A DNA stretch of 20,451 nt from Thermodesulfovibrio sp. (GCA_027050975.1 JALUAR010000073.1:1-20451); one strand, 5' to 3'. Positions 1 to 7,864 are shown, counted from the first letter of the stretch. The notes: generated from the sequence alone by a model not told the origin. Numbers and translations are program-made.

Positions 1-6
1 ATAACC

Positions 7-35
7 TTGACAATTAACAGTTTGTCGGGTATAAT
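7..35 (+). promoter_or_regulatory. consensus sigma70 promoter
   Basis: TTGACA at 7-12 and TATAAT at 30-35 are separated by exactly 17 bases, which is a full match to the housekeeping sigma factor consensus. Transcription should begin near position 42. This leaves a leader of about 160 nt before the solute-binding protein gene. I see no obvious operator between or around the boxes. Confidence 0.85.
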
Positions 36-40
36 TAATC

Positions 41-202
41 AAATTCGGTCAAGTTAACCACATAAATTGTTATAGGGGCGGTACGAATAAATCTGAAAAA
101 ACAGATCCTGTTTCTCCTGAATCCGATCGTAAAATTTTTTCAGATTGACAAATTAATATAAGCTATAAGCCGTTTTCCAAATCCGAATTTTAGGAGAAGA
201 GA
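41..202 (+). promoter_or_regulatory. long 5' leader with nested inverted repeats
   Basis: Three perfect inverted repeats nest inside the predicted transcript: 41-48 with 183-190 (8 bp), 70-75 with 163-168 (6 bp) and 90-101 with 135-146 (12 bp). The outermost begins almost exactly at the predicted RNA 5' end and closes two bases before the AGGAGA ribosome binding site at 192-197. A small hairpin at 91-95/102-106 would compete with the 12-bp stem. This layout resembles a structured regulatory leader. No known riboswitch consensus is recognised. The sequence is AT-rich, so some pairing is expected by chance. Confidence 0.4.
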
Positions 203-1036
203 ATGGTCAAAAAGAAAAGGAAATTTTTAGTATTCGCTTTTCTCTTTATCCTTCTATTTGATCCCTCCGTTGCTTTCACTAAGGATTTGATCTGGGGAGG
301 TTGCGGTATCACAAAGAAGGCTTTCATGGCCGAGCTTGCCAGAGCATATGAGAAGAAGACGGGAATAAAGATTCATCTTAAAGGTGGAGGAGCAACATAT
401 GGAATAAGAGCTGTCGGCATAGGCAGAATAGACATAGGTGGCTCATGCAGACATAAACTCAAAGATGACATCCTCGAGAAGAACACAAAACTTATTCAGG
501 TAGCATGGGATGCTCTTGTAGTCATTGTAAACAAGAAAAACAGGATCAGCAATATAACCACAAAGCAGTTAAAGGATATACTTCTGGGAAGGATAACCAA
601 CTGGAAGGAGCTTGGCGGAAAGGACGTTCCCATAAAAGTGGTTATAAGAAAAAGCAAAATCAACGGCGTCTCTTTTATGTTAAGAGAGATGCTCTTCGGT
701 GATACGAACATAGATTTCAGAGCCGATGCAATAGTCAAAAAGAGTTCTGGCCCGGTTGAAAAGTATGTTGAAAAGAACGAGGATGCGATTGCTGTCTCCG
801 GTATATCAAGTGCTCGCAAAAGAAAGGGGCTGAAGTTCCTGAGCCTTGATGGCGTGGCACCAACAAAAAAGAATATCATTTCAGGCAAATACCATTATGT
901 GCGGCCCTTATACCTTACCGTCGGTCCCAAACCATCAAAGGAGGTAAAGGACTTTATACGATTTGCCCTCAGCAACGAGGGACAGAGAATTATCTCAAAG
1001 CAGGGTACTGTCAGTCTTAAAGAAAAGAAAAAATAG
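203..1036 (+). CDS. exported PstS-like solute-binding protein
   Basis: This 277-residue protein starts with a basic end and hydrophobic signal peptide (about residues 1-25), followed by a PBP-like type 2 substrate-binding domain. Family marks are a GGGATYGI loop near 61-68, a GRIDIGG segment near 74-80 and ITNWKELGG near 131-139, the last being typical of PstS-like proteins. The phosphate-binding R..GSGT loop of true PstS is not recognisable: the equivalent stretch near 149-158 reads RKSKINGVSF. The ligand is therefore unknown. No pstCAB-type permease or ATPase genes follow. Instead a chemoreceptor gene starts 30 nt downstream, so the protein may be a sensory binding partner, not a transporter component. 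The ATG start has an AGGAGA ribosome binding site at 192-197. Confidence 0.85.
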   Translation: MVKKKRKFLVFAFLFILLFDPSVAFTKDLIWGGCGITKKAFMAELARAYEKKTGIKIHLKGGGATYGIRAVGIGRIDIGGSCRHKLKDDILEKNTKLIQVAWDALVVIVNKKNRISNITTKQLKDILLGRITNWKELGGKDVPIKVVIRKSKINGVSFMLREMLFGDTNIDFRADAIVKKSSGPVEKYVEKNEDAIAVSGISSARKRKGLKFLSLDGVAPTKKNIISGKYHYVRPLYLTVGPKPSKEVKDFIRFALSNEGQRIISKQGTVSLKEKKK

Positions 1037-1066
1037 AATATAATTTAAAGGGAAAGGAGTGTCAAA

Positions 1067-2824
1067 ATGGCAACAGAGGTAAGAGGTCCCGGTATCAGAG
1101 CCAAAATGACATTTACAATGCTTCTGTCAATAACCATAATTGTCTCTTCTATAGTCGGTTACTATGCGTATTCCATGGCAAAAAGATTGACCGTTTTACA
1201 GGAAGAGAAAAACAGGTTCTTTACGGTTTCCCAGGCATCAAAGGCACTCGATGCCATGTTAACGGATGATATTAAAGTCCTGCAAAAGATTACTCAGGAG
1301 GTAAAAAAAGCATCTAAAGATGTGGAATACTGCTTCTTCCGTCTGGAAGACGGCAAGGTCATAGCAGACACATTTGGAGGAAAAATTCCGCCTGAACTAA
1401 AATCCGTTGGTGTTGAGGTGACCGAAAAAGTTGAGGATATTAAACTCCAGGATATGGTAATAAAAAATTTCTCTTATCCTGTCGCAACTTATGGAACAAT
1501 AAATATAGGTTTCAGAAAACTTTCACTCTTCGACGCCATTAGAGAGGATATCTGGAAAATCCTGATCATCTACATACTGTCCCTCGGATTCGGCCTGATA
1601 CTGTCTCTTTTCATCTCAAACAGGATCGTTAGCCCTCTGAAAGAGATGATGAAAGGTATACAGGCAATTAGTGAGGGAAGGGTGGATGTAACGGTTGATG
1701 TCAAGACAACGGATGAACTGGGACAGATCGCAGGTGTCCTTAATGAAACTCTCGAGAGATTGAGAAGTTACATCCAGACTGAGGAGGAAAGGAAAAAAAC
1801 ACAAGAAAACGTTATCAAGTTCCTTGAAGTCGTTAGTAACGCCTCTGAAGGTGATCTTACTCAGAGGGCACCAGTGACTGCAGACGTCTTCGGTTCAATA
1901 GCTGACGCCTTTAATCTCATGGTAGAAGGCTTGTCCTCGCTGCTTGCTGAGGTAAGAAATACTGCTCAGGGAGTTGGAGAGGATAGTTTCCATCTCCTTG
2001 AGATGCTCAAAAAGATGGCTGAAGGTGCAGAGACACAGATGATCCAGTTGAAAAATGCTACTGAGGCACTCGATGAAACAGCAGATGCAACACTGAAGAT
2101 TTCCGAAAAAACAGAGGAAGCAAATGCTACATCAGACAGTGCATCCAAAGCTGCCTCTAAAGGTGGACAGTTAGTGAGTCAGAGTATTGAGGGTATGCAA
2201 TTAATCAGGGTTACAGTTCAGACAATCAATAAGAAAATGAAGTTGCTCTCGGAAAGGATTATGGAAATCGGTTCGATCTCGGGCTTGATCAGCGATATTG
2301 CTTCAAGAACAAACCTGCTTGCTATGAACGCATCCATAGAGGCTGCAAGGGCAGGAGAAGCAGGTAAGGGCTTTGTTGTAATAGCAGAAGAGATTAGAGA
2401 ACTGGCTGACCGTTCCGCAGAAGCCACAAAGGAGATCACAAACATCATCCGTGCAATCCAGACCGAGGCGGGTGAGATTACAACATCTCTTGAAGAGGAG
2501 ACAGATATTGTTGAAAAGCAGACAACTCTCGCCAATGAGACAGGTACTGCTTTCGACGAGATTGAGAATGCTATTAGGAATACTCGACAGGTTGTCTCAG
2601 AAATCTATAATCTATCACAGACCCAGCGTGAGATGACTAACAATACAGTCCTTGCAATGGAAGCAGTGAACAGGATCTCTTTAGAGTTGTTAAAACTGGT
2701 CCAGGATTCAGAAGAGATCTCTGAAAAGCTATCACAGTCCTCAAGAGAACTTCTCTCATCCATTGAGCGGTTTAAACTCCAGGAGGAAGAGAAGGAAATC
2801 GAGACTGAAGAAGCTCTTCCTTAG
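1067..2824 (+). CDS. transmembrane chemoreceptor (MCP) with two HAMP segments
   Basis: The 585-residue receptor would sit in the inner membrane and signal through CheW/CheA. TM1 is about 16-36 and TM2 about 164-184, enclosing a periplasmic domain of roughly 125 residues that looks like a small Cache-type fold (EDGKVIADTF near 94-103). HAMP1 spans about 184-236 and a second HAMP-like segment about 245-297, as in PilJ receptors. The coiled-coil signalling domain has its hairpin tip near 405-445, with RTNLLAMNASIEAARAGE and GKGFVVIAEEIRELAD. The C-terminus ends in acidic residues with no NWETF-like CheR tether. The start has an AAAGGAG ribosome binding site. It is probably co-transcribed with the binding protein before it and converges on the cheA-cheW cluster, its likely partner. 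Confidence 0.93.
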   Translation: MATEVRGPGIRAKMTFTMLLSITIIVSSIVGYYAYSMAKRLTVLQEEKNRFFTVSQASKALDAMLTDDIKVLQKITQEVKKASKDVEYCFFRLEDGKVIADTFGGKIPPELKSVGVEVTEKVEDIKLQDMVIKNFSYPVATYGTINIGFRKLSLFDAIREDIWKILIIYILSLGFGLILSLFISNRIVSPLKEMMKGIQAISEGRVDVTVDVKTTDELGQIAGVLNETLERLRSYIQTEEERKKTQENVIKFLEVVSNASEGDLTQRAPVTADVFGSIADAFNLMVEGLSSLLAEVRNTAQGVGEDSFHLLEMLKKMAEGAETQMIQLKNATEALDETADATLKISEKTEEANATSDSASKAASKGGQLVSQSIEGMQLIRVTVQTINKKMKLLSERIMEIGSISGLISDIASRTNLLAMNASIEAARAGEAGKGFVVIAEEIRELADRSAEATKEITNIIRAIQTEAGEITTSLEEETDIVEKQTTLANETGTAFDEIENAIRNTRQVVSEIYNLSQTQREMTNNTVLAMEAVNRISLELLKLVQDSEEISEKLSQSSRELLSSIERFKLQEEEKEIETEEALP

Positions 2825-2849
2825 TAACAAGACTAATAATAAAGATTCT

Positions 2850-2891
2850 AAATCGTCATTCTCGAGAAATCTCGAGAATGACGATTTTTTT
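2850..2891 (+). terminator. strong rho-independent terminator
   Basis: Positions 2850-2866 pair perfectly with 2871-2887 to give a 17-bp stem with a 4-nt loop, followed by a T run to 2891. It lies 26 bases after the chemoreceptor stop codon and ends the + strand unit. Each arm contains a CTCGAG palindrome. The minus strand side lacks a good T run, so termination of the convergent cheA transcript here is less certain. Confidence 0.92.
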
Positions 2892-2981
2892 ATTTAAAGT
2901 ACATGCTTATTTTTAGGCTGGTACTGTAATGGCTGGTATTAATAGATTGATGCATTAACCAGATTGGTTTGATAGTGTCTT

Positions 2982-5246
2982 CTACGTAAGATGAAGACTC
3001 TTTAAATGTTTTCTTACCGTCTGAAGAAGAGTTATCTCCTCAAAAGGCTTCACCATATAATCATGTGCACCAAGAATTTTTGCCTTTTCCTTATGTTTTT
3101 CGCTTCCCCTTGATGTAAGCACCACAGAGGGAATAATATCAGTGAGCCCTCGTCTCTGGAGCTCTCTCAAAAATTCATATCCGTGCATAACAGGCATTTC
3201 CAGATCCGTGATTATAAGATCGACAGGATGTTCATCAACAATGTTTAATGCCTCAAGACCATTGGATGCGGTCAAAACATTGTAACCCCTCTGTTTGAGT
3301 GCAAGACTTACAAACTTTCGGACACTCAGAGAATCATCCACAACAAGCACTGTTCTACCGTCTCTCCTTTCAGGCTGCTTAATCTCCTTGATCTCAGGCA
3401 GTCTCTCGGTTTCCTCAAGCAAAGTTGCTGGATTAATGACCGGCATGAGTCTGCCATCTGCTGAGATACTTACACCGGAATAATACTTGAGTCCTTCCAG
3501 GAATCTGCCAAGGGGTTTGATAACCGTATCCTCCTGTCCGGTTATCTCGTCCACAATGAGAGCCAACTCTTTTCCGGGCATCAAATTAAATACAATAGCT
3601 GTAAGCTTTTCACCCTCTCTCTTAGCAGCCAGGCGGAGCAGGTCACAGATATCCTTCACTTGCAGCACCTTGTCTCTCACGCGAACGGTCTTATTCTCAC
3701 TATCGTAGCTGTCATTTGTAAATTCAATAAGCTCCTGAATAAGGGCAGATGGTACGACAAATTCAATCCCCCCCGCTTTGAATCGGACCACATTTACAAT
3801 GATAAGTGTCAGAGGTAATTTTATTCTAAAAATGGTTCCCTTCCCTTCCTTTGTTGCCACATTAATGGTACCATTCATCTCGGAAACTGCCTCTCTGACA
3901 ACATCCAGACCAACTCCTCTTCCAGAAAGGGCACTCCCCTCATCAGCAGTACTAAAACCGGGTCTAAACATGAAACCAAGAAGCTGCCCTTTTGATACTT
4001 TCTGTCCTTTCTTAATAAAACCAAGTTCCAGTGCACGTTTATAAACCTTTTTCAGATCAATACCTCTTCCGTCATCCTTCACATCTATGACTACACTGTT
4101 ACCCTCTCTTTTTGCTCTAAGAACAATGCGCCCCTCTTCCGGCTTACCTCTTTTAAGACGTTCCTCCGAAGACTCCAACCCATGGGATATGGCATTACGA
4201 ATAAGATGTAGAAGCGGGTCAAAAAGCCTGTCGTAAAGGAGACGATCTATTCGTGTTTCTGTTCCGCTTACTACAAACTTGACCTTTTTACCGGATGTAT
4301 GGGAAAGATCTCGTATCGTCCTTGTGAATCTCTGGAAAAGTCTACCTATTTCCACCATTCGTGACTGGGATATGAGATCGCGAAGATCGGTGCTTAACCT
4401 GTCAAGGCTCTTTACATGTGTGGAGAACTGTTCAAAAAAGTTTGTAATGCTTTTAAGCGCTTCTGTGATATCCTCGGTGATTTCCTGTAGTTTCCGAACA
4501 AACAGATTGAGCTCATCGTACCGGTCAAACTCAAGTTCTCTGAACTCCTCAAGAAGCTCGTCCACGTATGAGACCTTCTCTGGTATGGAATAGGCGTATC
4601 TGCTGCTGAAAGAATCTATCTCTTTCAAAAGCCTCCTGCCGGCATAATCAACCTCATCCCTCATTTTGAATATATTTTCACTCTCTGCTGTAATATAGTT
4701 TCTTAGAACTGTCAGTTCACCGACAAGGTTCATCATCCTTTCGATATTATCAACATTTACACGGATGTATGAGGATAGGGCCTCTATGTCTTCTTTCCTT
4801 CTTCCGAACTCTCTTCTTTCAACAAGAACCTCCTCTTTCTTCTCTTCTGGCTCTGCAGGAATATTTTCTTGTCTTACAGCAACAAGGCTTTCCTTTATCT
4901 CTTTTGCTATCTCATCCTTTTCCTGGTTGCCTCTGATAACCTCTGAGATGAGGAATTTTATTGCATCAAGGCTGTGAAGAAGCCAGTCGATAATCCCCTT
5001 CGTTACCTTTATCTTTTTATCCCTGATCTCCTCCAGAAGATCCTCCATGGTGTGAGCAACCTCACTGGTTACATGCAGCTTGACAAGCGCAGCAGAACCC
5101 TTCAGCGTGTGTGCAGCCCTGAAGAGTTCATGAATCCCGGAAAGATCCTCCGGATTCTTTTCAAGATCAAGGAAACCCTTCTCCAGGATCCCTATATGTT
5201 CCTCAGCCTCAGCTATAAAAAAGTCCAAAAGCCCCTTTTCAGCCAT
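2982..5246 (-). CDS. cheA: hybrid chemotaxis kinase CheA with C-terminal receiver (PilL/ChpA-like)
   Basis: This 754-residue protein phosphorylates itself on histidine and passes the phosphate to response regulators. Domains in order: an Hpt domain with HTLKGS and phosphoacceptor His46; a charged linker in place of a clear CheY-binding P2 domain; an unusually long helical dimerisation region (about 160-300); an ATPase domain with the N box around Asn351/His355, DDGRGID near 391-397 and GRGVGLDVV near 442-450; a CheW-like domain (about 475-615); and a receiver (about 630-750) with Asp681 as phosphoacceptor and Lys733. The fused receiver is typical of PilL/ChpA-type kinases and may act as a phosphate sink. 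Its ATG overlaps the cheW stop by one base (TAATG). It is the last gene of the cluster. Confidence 0.95.
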   Translation of the reverse strand: MAEKGLLDFFIAEAEEHIGILEKGFLDLEKNPEDLSGIHELFRAAHTLKGSAALVKLHVTSEVAHTMEDLLEEIRDKKIKVTKGIIDWLLHSLDAIKFLISEVIRGNQEKDEIAKEIKESLVAVRQENIPAEPEEKKEEVLVERREFGRRKEDIEALSSYIRVNVDNIERMMNLVGELTVLRNYITAESENIFKMRDEVDYAGRRLLKEIDSFSSRYAYSIPEKVSYVDELLEEFRELEFDRYDELNLFVRKLQEITEDITEALKSITNFFEQFSTHVKSLDRLSTDLRDLISQSRMVEIGRLFQRFTRTIRDLSHTSGKKVKFVVSGTETRIDRLLYDRLFDPLLHLIRNAISHGLESSEERLKRGKPEEGRIVLRAKREGNSVVIDVKDDGRGIDLKKVYKRALELGFIKKGQKVSKGQLLGFMFRPGFSTADEGSALSGRGVGLDVVREAVSEMNGTINVATKEGKGTIFRIKLPLTLIIVNVVRFKAGGIEFVVPSALIQELIEFTNDSYDSENKTVRVRDKVLQVKDICDLLRLAAKREGEKLTAIVFNLMPGKELALIVDEITGQEDTVIKPLGRFLEGLKYYSGVSISADGRLMPVINPATLLEETERLPEIKEIKQPERRDGRTVLVVDDSLSVRKFVSLALKQRGYNVLTASNGLEALNIVDEHPVDLIITDLEMPVMHGYEFLRELQRRGLTDIIPSVVLTSRGSEKHKEKAKILGAHDYMVKPFEEITLLQTVRKHLKSLHLT

Positions 5247-5644
5247 TATCTCACCCTGTAAGTTTCGTAAAATTCCGGGACATTAATTATCTCACCCGTG
5301 AACTCCGTGCTAAGGTCTGGCATCTGGTTCGATACCAGTCCGAGTAAATTCTCTCCAACCTCAAGAACCATAAGCCACCTCTGCATACCTGGCTCTTCGT
5401 TTATATCTTTAAGTTTTGCCATATTAACCACAGGGATTGCCATACCTCTAATGTGAGTAATCCCTTCTATATAAGAGGGACTAAGAGGTAAAGGAACAAT
5501 CTCCCCCAATTCTGATATCTCCCGGAGATACTTAAGTTCAATTGAGAATTTCTTATCACCTACAGTAAACACAACGGCAACCAGTTCCGGAGTTGCTATC
5601 TCATCTAAACCGCTTAAATCATCTCTTTTCTGCTCTCTGTCCAT
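5246..5644 (-). CDS. cheW: CheW-like coupling protein (PilI-like)
   Basis: The 132-residue single-domain CheW protein would couple chemoreceptors to the CheA kinase. Recognisable segments are the N-terminal VVFTVGDKKFSIEL strand pair, YIEGITHIRG and IPVVNM in mid-domain, and the C-terminal EIINVPEFYETYRVR. The frame stays open upstream to 5794, but that extension would overlap the preceding gene by about 146 bases and has no CheW homology. The ATG at 5644 lies 4 nt after the upstream stop and is preferred. The stop overlaps the cheA start, implying translational coupling. No CheR or CheB gene accompanies it. Confidence 0.9.
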   Translation of the reverse strand: MDREQKRDDLSGLDEIATPELVAVVFTVGDKKFSIELKYLREISELGEIVPLPLSPSYIEGITHIRGMAIPVVNMAKLKDINEEPGMQRWLMVLEVGENLLGLVSNQMPDLSTEFTGEIINVPEFYETYRVR

Positions 5645-5648
5645 TATC

Positions 5649-6179
5649 CTAAATATTAATATGCCTATTCTTGAAATCTTCTCTTTGATTCTCTGGCAGC
5701 TCAGCAACCAGCCCTGATAGCAAGGTCTTGTAATCTTCCGCATCCATGTGGTCGCCTTTAGTGTAACCAATCCTTGCAAGTAATTTGTCCGCAATTACAG
5801 AGCCCAGAGGTCCGACTATATCAATAAAATCGTCTATTAGCTTTTCAATGGTATCTGGAGAAACATTTCCGGTAATCTCTATATCATTACTTTCAGGAAA
5901 TGCATCAGATGCTCCGAATAAAGAATCGAAACGGTCAACAAGTGATGCATCTAATCTCTTATTTGTCCGAACGCCTTCAATAAAATTGGCCTGTTCAGGG
6001 ATCATCTGCTGCATTGCTTCCAGCACTTCCTCGGGCTTTTTGTTTCCCATTAACAGATAAACAGGCTCGCCATCTTCTATATATATTTTACACAGATGGG
6101 AGTCCTCTTTGAATTTTATTACTAATTGTCCTGTATTACCCTTTCTAAGATATTTTCTCAAAAGACTCTCAAGTTGCAT
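5649..6179 (-). CDS. unnamed two-domain protein of the chemosensory cluster (DUF4388/PATAN-like N-terminus)
   Basis: This 176-residue soluble protein lies between the PilH-like and CheW genes. The first 65 residues resemble the core of DUF4388/PATAN domains: a TGQLVIKF strand and KIYIEDGEPVYLLMG, as in the PatA-like regulator two genes upstream. After an acidic linker, residues about 105-172 form a helical segment with IVGPLGSVIADKLL and a closing RxxF. This looks like a small domain that often follows DUF4388 in regulatory proteins, although I cannot confirm a family name. There are no membrane segments and no catalytic motif. An AGGGGGA ribosome binding site precedes the ATG. Inference: an adaptor or output partner of the regulators. 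Confidence 0.75.
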   Translation of the reverse strand: MQLESLLRKYLRKGNTGQLVIKFKEDSHLCKIYIEDGEPVYLLMGNKKPEEVLEAMQQMIPEQANFIEGVRTNKRLDASLVDRFDSLFGASDAFPESNDIEITGNVSPDTIEKLIDDFIDIVGPLGSVIADKLLARIGYTKGDHMDAEDYKTLLSGLVAELPENQREDFKNRHINI

Positions 6180-6188
6180 GATTCCCCC

Positions 6189-6551
6189 TTACTGTAAGTG
6201 CTTTTTAACAGCCAGTAACAGGTCAATAGGTTCGAATGGCTTTGTAATGTACTCGTCAGCGCCCTGTCTCATTCCCCAGAACTTGTCACTTTCCTGAGAC
6301 TTTGAAGTCACCATAATTATGGGTATGTTTTTAAACTTCTCATCCTTCTTTAAATCTCTGCAAACCTGATATCCGTTTTTCTTAGGCATGATCACATCAA
6401 GAATAATAAGGTCAATATTTTCTGTTCTGGCCTTCTGCTCAGCTTCCTCCCCGTCCATTGCTGTAATTAATTCGTGGCCTGTCTCCTTCAGTATCTCTTT
6501 TATATACTCCAGGTCGGTTGCACTATCATCGGCAATCAGTATTTTTGACAT
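6189..6551 (-). CDS. single-domain response regulator (CheY/PilH-like)
   Basis: The 120-residue stand-alone receiver has the acidic pair Asp8-Asp9, phosphoacceptor Asp52 in LIILDVIMP, the switch Thr/Ser in IIMVTSKS and the conserved Lys in YITKPFEP. It should accept phosphate from the CheA of the same cluster. No output domain is present, so it works by protein binding, as CheY or PilH does. Its position directly after the PatA-like regulator matches pilG-pilH order. Its AGGAGG ribosome binding site is made from the last two Arg codons of the upstream gene, suggesting translational coupling. Confidence 0.92.
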   Translation of the reverse strand: MSKILIADDSATDLEYIKEILKETGHELITAMDGEEAEQKARTENIDLIILDVIMPKKNGYQVCRDLKKDEKFKNIPIIMVTSKSQESDKFWGMRQGADEYITKPFEPIDLLLAVKKHLQ

Positions 6552-6556
6552 TACTA

Positions 6557-7834
6557 TTACCTCCTCTCATCCTTTATTTTCATCAATCCTATCTTCTGCA
6601 GTGTATAGCAAATCCTTTTCACCTCAAGCTCATCCAATCTGCTTTTTGAAATGATCTCACCAAGGTTGGTTTTACCATCCACAAGGGAAAATACCTTTAA
6701 TTCCTTTTCATCAAGCGAAATATCTTCGAGGGCCTCCACATTGGTTATCAATCTCACAGGTATCATCTCGTTGCTCTTAAACATTTCCGCAGCCACTCTA
6801 CTTTCATCCAGTTTTCTTAAACCATCCAGTATTATCGTGCTCATTGGGATTCTAAATTTTATATCACTGATATTGAGAGGAATAGGTGTGTCCTCAAGAT
6901 AAAAATGTCCGCCATTTACTGCAAGAGTATGGAAGATAGCATCTTCGGTTAACTGTCTGAGGAAAGTCATTAGCTCATCCTCTGTTATGTACCCCTTTTG
7001 AACAAGAACCCTTCCTATAGGAAGATTCTGCTTCTTGGCATCAGTGAGGCACTCTCTGATGTCCTCAACCTTTATTTTACCAGCCTCTATCAACCTGTCA
7101 GTAAGAAAATTTCTATAACCTGGCTTGCTCACCGTAGCGAACACAATGTTGCCTTTGTCGAGGTATATCTCCGCATTTAGATTTGAAGAGATAACAGAGA
7201 GTCTGCCTGAAAGTCCTACCATGCCAATAAACTGAAGTATGTCAGCTATGGAGAGATTCTTTAATTCGCCAGAGAAGATAAGACCGCCCGATCTGACAAC
7301 CTCTGTCTCTTTTAACACCTCAATCATAATATTCTTCACAAGTACCTTCAGTTCGTGTTCGAAATAGTACTTTAAAAGTTTTTCCATCATCTCAAGAAAA
7401 TTTTCGTTAGGAGCACCCACAGTAGCACTTGAAAACACGGCCTTCTCCTCCTCGATCTTTTCAATCCCCAGAACCTCGTCTATTTTTGCCACAAGATCAT
7501 CTGGCTCAAAGGGTTTCTGGAAGTAATGGAGCACCCCGAACCTCTCCTCAAAGGTCTGGCCCACATCTTCACCTTTGGCAGTAATAAGTATAAGCGGTAT
7601 ATGCTTGAGGTCGGGATCAGAGCGGATAATCTTGCAGAGCTTATACCCGTTCATCCTTGGCATGACAAAATCAACCAGAATAATGGATGGATGAACCCTC
7701 TTTGCAATATCAAGCCCCTCGTCGCCGTCATCTGCTGTATAAACCTCATAACCTGCCTGGGAGAGAACAATCTCTGCAAGACGCCTTACCGTCGGCGAGT
7801 CGTCTATAACTAGAACAGATTTTTTTTCCTCCAA
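6557..7834 (-). CDS. PatA/PilG-like response regulator: receiver plus DUF4388 (PATAN)
   Basis: The 425-residue regulator has a receiver (about 5-120; Asp11-Asp12, phosphoacceptor Asp55, Thr85, Lys107), a helical linker, and a DUF4388/PATAN domain starting near FSGELKNLSIADILQFI (188-203) with LSGRLSV and AEIYLDKGNIVFA. Inside it lies a helical insert with LPIGRVLVQKGYITEDEL, similar to the repeats of MshEN domains. A C-terminal helical region (about 350-425) ends the protein. Cyanobacterial PatA/PilG proteins share this layout and act in pilus motility or heterocyst patterning. The start is TTG at 7832-7834, backed by a strong ribosome binding site. The gene lies 30 nt after the cytochrome gene, linking the redox proteins to the phosphorelay. 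Confidence 0.88.
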   Translation of the reverse strand: MEEKKSVLVIDDSPTVRRLAEIVLSQAGYEVYTADDGDEGLDIAKRVHPSIILVDFVMPRMNGYKLCKIIRSDPDLKHIPLILITAKGEDVGQTFEERFGVLHYFQKPFEPDDLVAKIDEVLGIEKIEEEKAVFSSATVGAPNENFLEMMEKLLKYYFEHELKVLVKNIMIEVLKETEVVRSGGLIFSGELKNLSIADILQFIGMVGLSGRLSVISSNLNAEIYLDKGNIVFATVSKPGYRNFLTDRLIEAGKIKVEDIRECLTDAKKQNLPIGRVLVQKGYITEDELMTFLRQLTEDAIFHTLAVNGGHFYLEDTPIPLNISDIKFRIPMSTIILDGLRKLDESRVAAEMFKSNEMIPVRLITNVEALEDISLDEKELKVFSLVDGKTNLGEIISKSRLDELEVKRICYTLQKIGLMKIKDERR

Positions 7835-7838
7835 CTCG

Positions 7839-7847
7839 ACCTCCTTT
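7839..7847 (-). promoter_or_regulatory. ribosome binding site that fixes a TTG start
   Basis: On the minus strand an AAAGGAGGT box ends 4 nt before the TTG codon at 7832-7834. No ATG or GTG is close enough in frame to compete, so the box supports TTG as the start of the PatA-like regulator. Confidence 0.75.
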
Positions 7848-7864
7848 AATTAACTACATCGATA

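Noticed and set aside
145..169. Second promoter (TTGACA at 145-150 with TATAAG at 164-169)
   Set aside because: The spacer is only 13 bases and no -10 box lies at 16-18. The TTGACA overlaps one arm of an inverted repeat.
203..1036. Phosphate transporter locus (pst operon)
   Set aside because: No pstC, pstA, pstB or phoU follows, and the phosphate-binding loop is not recognisable.
2916..2938. Direct repeat GGCTGGTA, two copies 15 bases apart
   Set aside because: Two 8-base copies in an AT-rich gap are too weak to call an operator or element.
2957..2969. Hairpin as terminator of cheA on the minus strand
   Set aside because: Only 4 bp of stem (AACC/GGTT) and no T run after it.
5645..5794. N-terminal extension of CheW to an upstream ATG at 5794
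   Set aside because: It overlaps the preceding well-supported gene by about 146 bases, shows no CheW similarity, and a suitable ATG lies at 5644.
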